This document shows, piece after piece, positions 6,190 through 7,161 of a DNA stretch of 7,161 nt; positions within the stretch are counted from its first letter, which is position 1, and the number at the start of each line of letters is the position of its first letter. The stretch spans positions 1 to 7,161 of the forward strand of contig CANHHZ010000101.1 of the NCBI GenBank assembly GCA_947460275.1, in the 5' to 3' direction. The notes beneath the pieces are model-generated. The model saw only the letters and a list, made by a program, of their open reading frames with translations. It was not told the DNA's origin and ran no database searches. The position numbers and the translations under genes are program-made. The DNA comes from Sphingobacteriaceae bacterium. Lineage in GTDB: Bacteria > Bacteroidota > Bacteroidia > Sphingobacteriales > Sphingobacteriaceae.

Positions 6190-6197
6190 TAGATTTG
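6190..6197 (+). promoter_or_regulatory. TAnnTTTG -7 box upstream of the response regulator
   Basis: TAGATTTG matches the Bacteroidota -7 consensus TAnnTTTG exactly and lies 59 bases before the ATG at 6257. The nearest TTTG for a -33 element is at 6161-6164, giving a 25-base spacer that is slightly long. The spacer holds an inverted repeat, AGCC (6175-6178) and GGCT (6185-6188), which could be a repressor site. This is the most credible promoter box in the window. Confidence 0.38.
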
Positions 6198-6256
6198 CAT
6201 TTCTGATAGAGGATCTTTAGAAATTTAGATTCATAATTATCCCTTAAAAGTTTGAA

Positions 6257-6664
6257 ATGCAACGTATCGTTGAAATGAATGGACATGACTGGATTATGAT
6301 TGTGGACGACAACCCCATTGATCAAAAAATTACCCTTCAAGCCCTCAAAAGTAGTGGTTTTAAAGATGATGTAATGGTTTTTGACAATGCTAAAGTTGCA
6401 TTAAATCATTTAATTTCGCTTTCTTCAGCTGTTGGTAAGATGCCTAAATTTCTTTTATTGGATTTAGATATGCCTCAAATGAATGGTTTAATTTTTCTAG
6501 AACAGTTTTCCAAATTATGTCCTGAATTAAAAAAAGCGTGTAAAATTGTAGTGATTACTGCTTCAAAAGTAAAAAAGGATTTGGCAATTGTAAAAGCTCA
6601 CCCAGAGGTTGTTCGACTTATTTCAAAACCTTTAAATGCCAATTCTCTTCATTTTATCACTTAA
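6257..6664 (+). CDS. Stand-alone response regulator receiver protein (CheY-like)
   Basis: This is a single receiver domain of 135 residues with no output domain, so it would act by protein-protein contact, for example in a phosphorelay or by binding a kinase. Conserved residues are present: the acidic pair D17-D18 in MIVDDNP, the phosphoacceptor D69 in LLLDLDMPQMNG, the switch T101 in VVITAS, and K124-P125. After K-P-L only nine residues remain, so the last helix is shorter than in most receivers and the C-terminus may be clipped. The start is uncertain: the ATG at 6257 adds MQRIVE before the ATG at 6275, whose product (MNGHDWIMIVDD) begins as such proteins usually do. No histidine kinase is in the window. 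It is probably a separate transcription unit from the serine hydrolase, 296 bases upstream. Confidence 0.9.
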   Translation: MQRIVEMNGHDWIMIVDDNPIDQKITLQALKSSGFKDDVMVFDNAKVALNHLISLSSAVGKMPKFLLLDLDMPQMNGLIFLEQFSKLCPELKKACKIVVITASKVKKDLAIVKAHPEVVRLISKPLNANSLHFIT

Positions 6665-6748
6665 TTTGGTTTAACTAAAAAACTATCTCTTTCATTCACT
6701 CCATATAAATTAATTTGCCTTTATTTGTTGAAATTTAATTTATAAGTT

Positions 6749-7161
6749 ATGAAAAAAAGTATCCTTTTTCTTTTTCTATTTCTTTCATTAGTTGTTGTAA
6801 AAGCTCAAAAAATTGCCGAAAAACAAGTTAAGGCTGCAGTAGAGCAACTAAAAAATGCTATGGTTACTGCAGACAAAGATGCTTTATTGGGCCTTACTGC
6901 TCCTAATTTAAGTTATGGACATTCTAGTGGAAAAATTGAAAGCCAATCAGCTTTTGTTGAAACACTTTCGACTGGAAAATCTGATTTTGTAAGCATAGAC
7001 TTGAAAAATCAAACGCTAGAAATCTCAGGTAAAACAGCTTTAGTTAGACATGAGTTACATGCTATAACCAATGATGGAGGAAAAGCAGGAGAGGTACATA
7101 TAGGTGTTTTACTTGTGTGGCAGAAACAAAATAAAGAATGGAAGCTTTTAGGACGACAAGC
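6749..7161 (+). CDS. Secreted NTF2-like (DUF4440-type) protein, 3' end cut by the window
   Basis: The frame stays open from the ATG at 6749 to the window edge: 137 complete codons. A signal peptide is clear: MKKS, a Leu/Phe-rich core, then KAQ, with cleavage likely between A19 and Q20. The rest resembles the SnoaL/NTF2-like fold of DUF4440 proteins, starting with a helix rich in Ala, Val and Gln (about 21-38), then AMVTADKDALLGLTAPNLSYGHSSG, a helix holding the ESQSAF segment, and alternating strands ending in VLLVWQ and EWKLLGRQ. The family's usual ending after W-K-L-L-x-R-Q suggests only a few residues are missing. Family members range from ketosteroid isomerase-like enzymes to ligand-binding proteins, so no reaction is assigned. 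It follows the response regulator by 84 bases; co-transcription is possible but not shown. Confidence 0.83.
   Translation, partial: MKKSILFLFLFLSLVVVKAQKIAEKQVKAAVEQLKNAMVTADKDALLGLTAPNLSYGHSSGKIESQSAFVETLSTGKSDFVSIDLKNQTLEISGKTALVRHELHAITNDGGKAGEVHIGVLLVWQKQNKEWKLLGRQ

Noticed and set aside
6665..6679. Hairpin TTTGG/CTAAA right after the response regulator stop
   Set aside because: Only five pairs including a G-T, with an A-run and not a T-run after it, so it does not qualify as a terminator.
6710..6727. TTAATTTG (6710-6717) and TTTATTTG (6720-6727) as promoters for the NTF2-like gene
   Set aside because: Each differs from TAnnTTTG at one base, and neither has a TTG at the expected distance upstream. 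Such matches are frequent by chance in this AT-rich gap.

Overview
The window is AT-rich, and every gene in it reads left to right. Several traits point to the Bacteroidota, most likely a Pedobacter-like member of the Sphingobacteriaceae. Exported proteins have signal peptides ending in Ala-Gln, ribosome binding sites are weak or absent, some upstream regions carry TAnnTTTG-like promoter boxes, and the order crtI-crtB-hypothetical-idi-crtZ-lycopene cyclase is one I associate with this group. The taxonomic assignment is inference, because no rRNA or tRNA gene is present.

Positions 31-4533 hold a compact carotenoid operon of six genes: phytoene desaturase, phytoene synthase, an exported helical protein of unknown function, type 1 isopentenyl-diphosphate isomerase, beta-carotene hydroxylase and a membrane lycopene cyclase of the fused CrtYc/CrtYd type. 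Four of the five junctions overlap (by 1, 4, 16 and 8 bases) and the fifth has an 8-base gap, so one transcript with coupled translation is likely. Together the enzymes would isomerise IPP/DMAPP, condense GGPP to phytoene, desaturate it to lycopene, cyclise that to beta-carotene and hydroxylate it to zeaxanthin. No GGPP synthase or ketolase is in the window. The operon's promoter lies further left, and the first 41 bases probably hold the tail of another gene that overlaps crtI.

Positions 4534-4805 (272 bases) are non-coding. They hold weak hairpins suited to transcript 3' ends, a possible promoter and a perfect 7-base palindrome. A secreted class C beta-lactamase-fold serine hydrolase follows (4806-5960) as a separate unit. 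Positions 5961-6256 (296 bases) are also non-coding and very AT-rich. They contain candidate 3'-end hairpins, a clean inverted repeat with an extra half-site, and a TAnnTTTG box. A stand-alone CheY-like receiver protein (6257-6664) comes next, then a secreted NTF2-like (DUF4440-type) protein cut off by the right edge just short of its end (6749-7161).

I see no mobile element, CRISPR array, tRNA or rRNA. The carotenoid enzymes are of known families. The least explained element is the exported protein embedded in the operon (2360-2875). The regulatory calls come from reading by eye and are weak.
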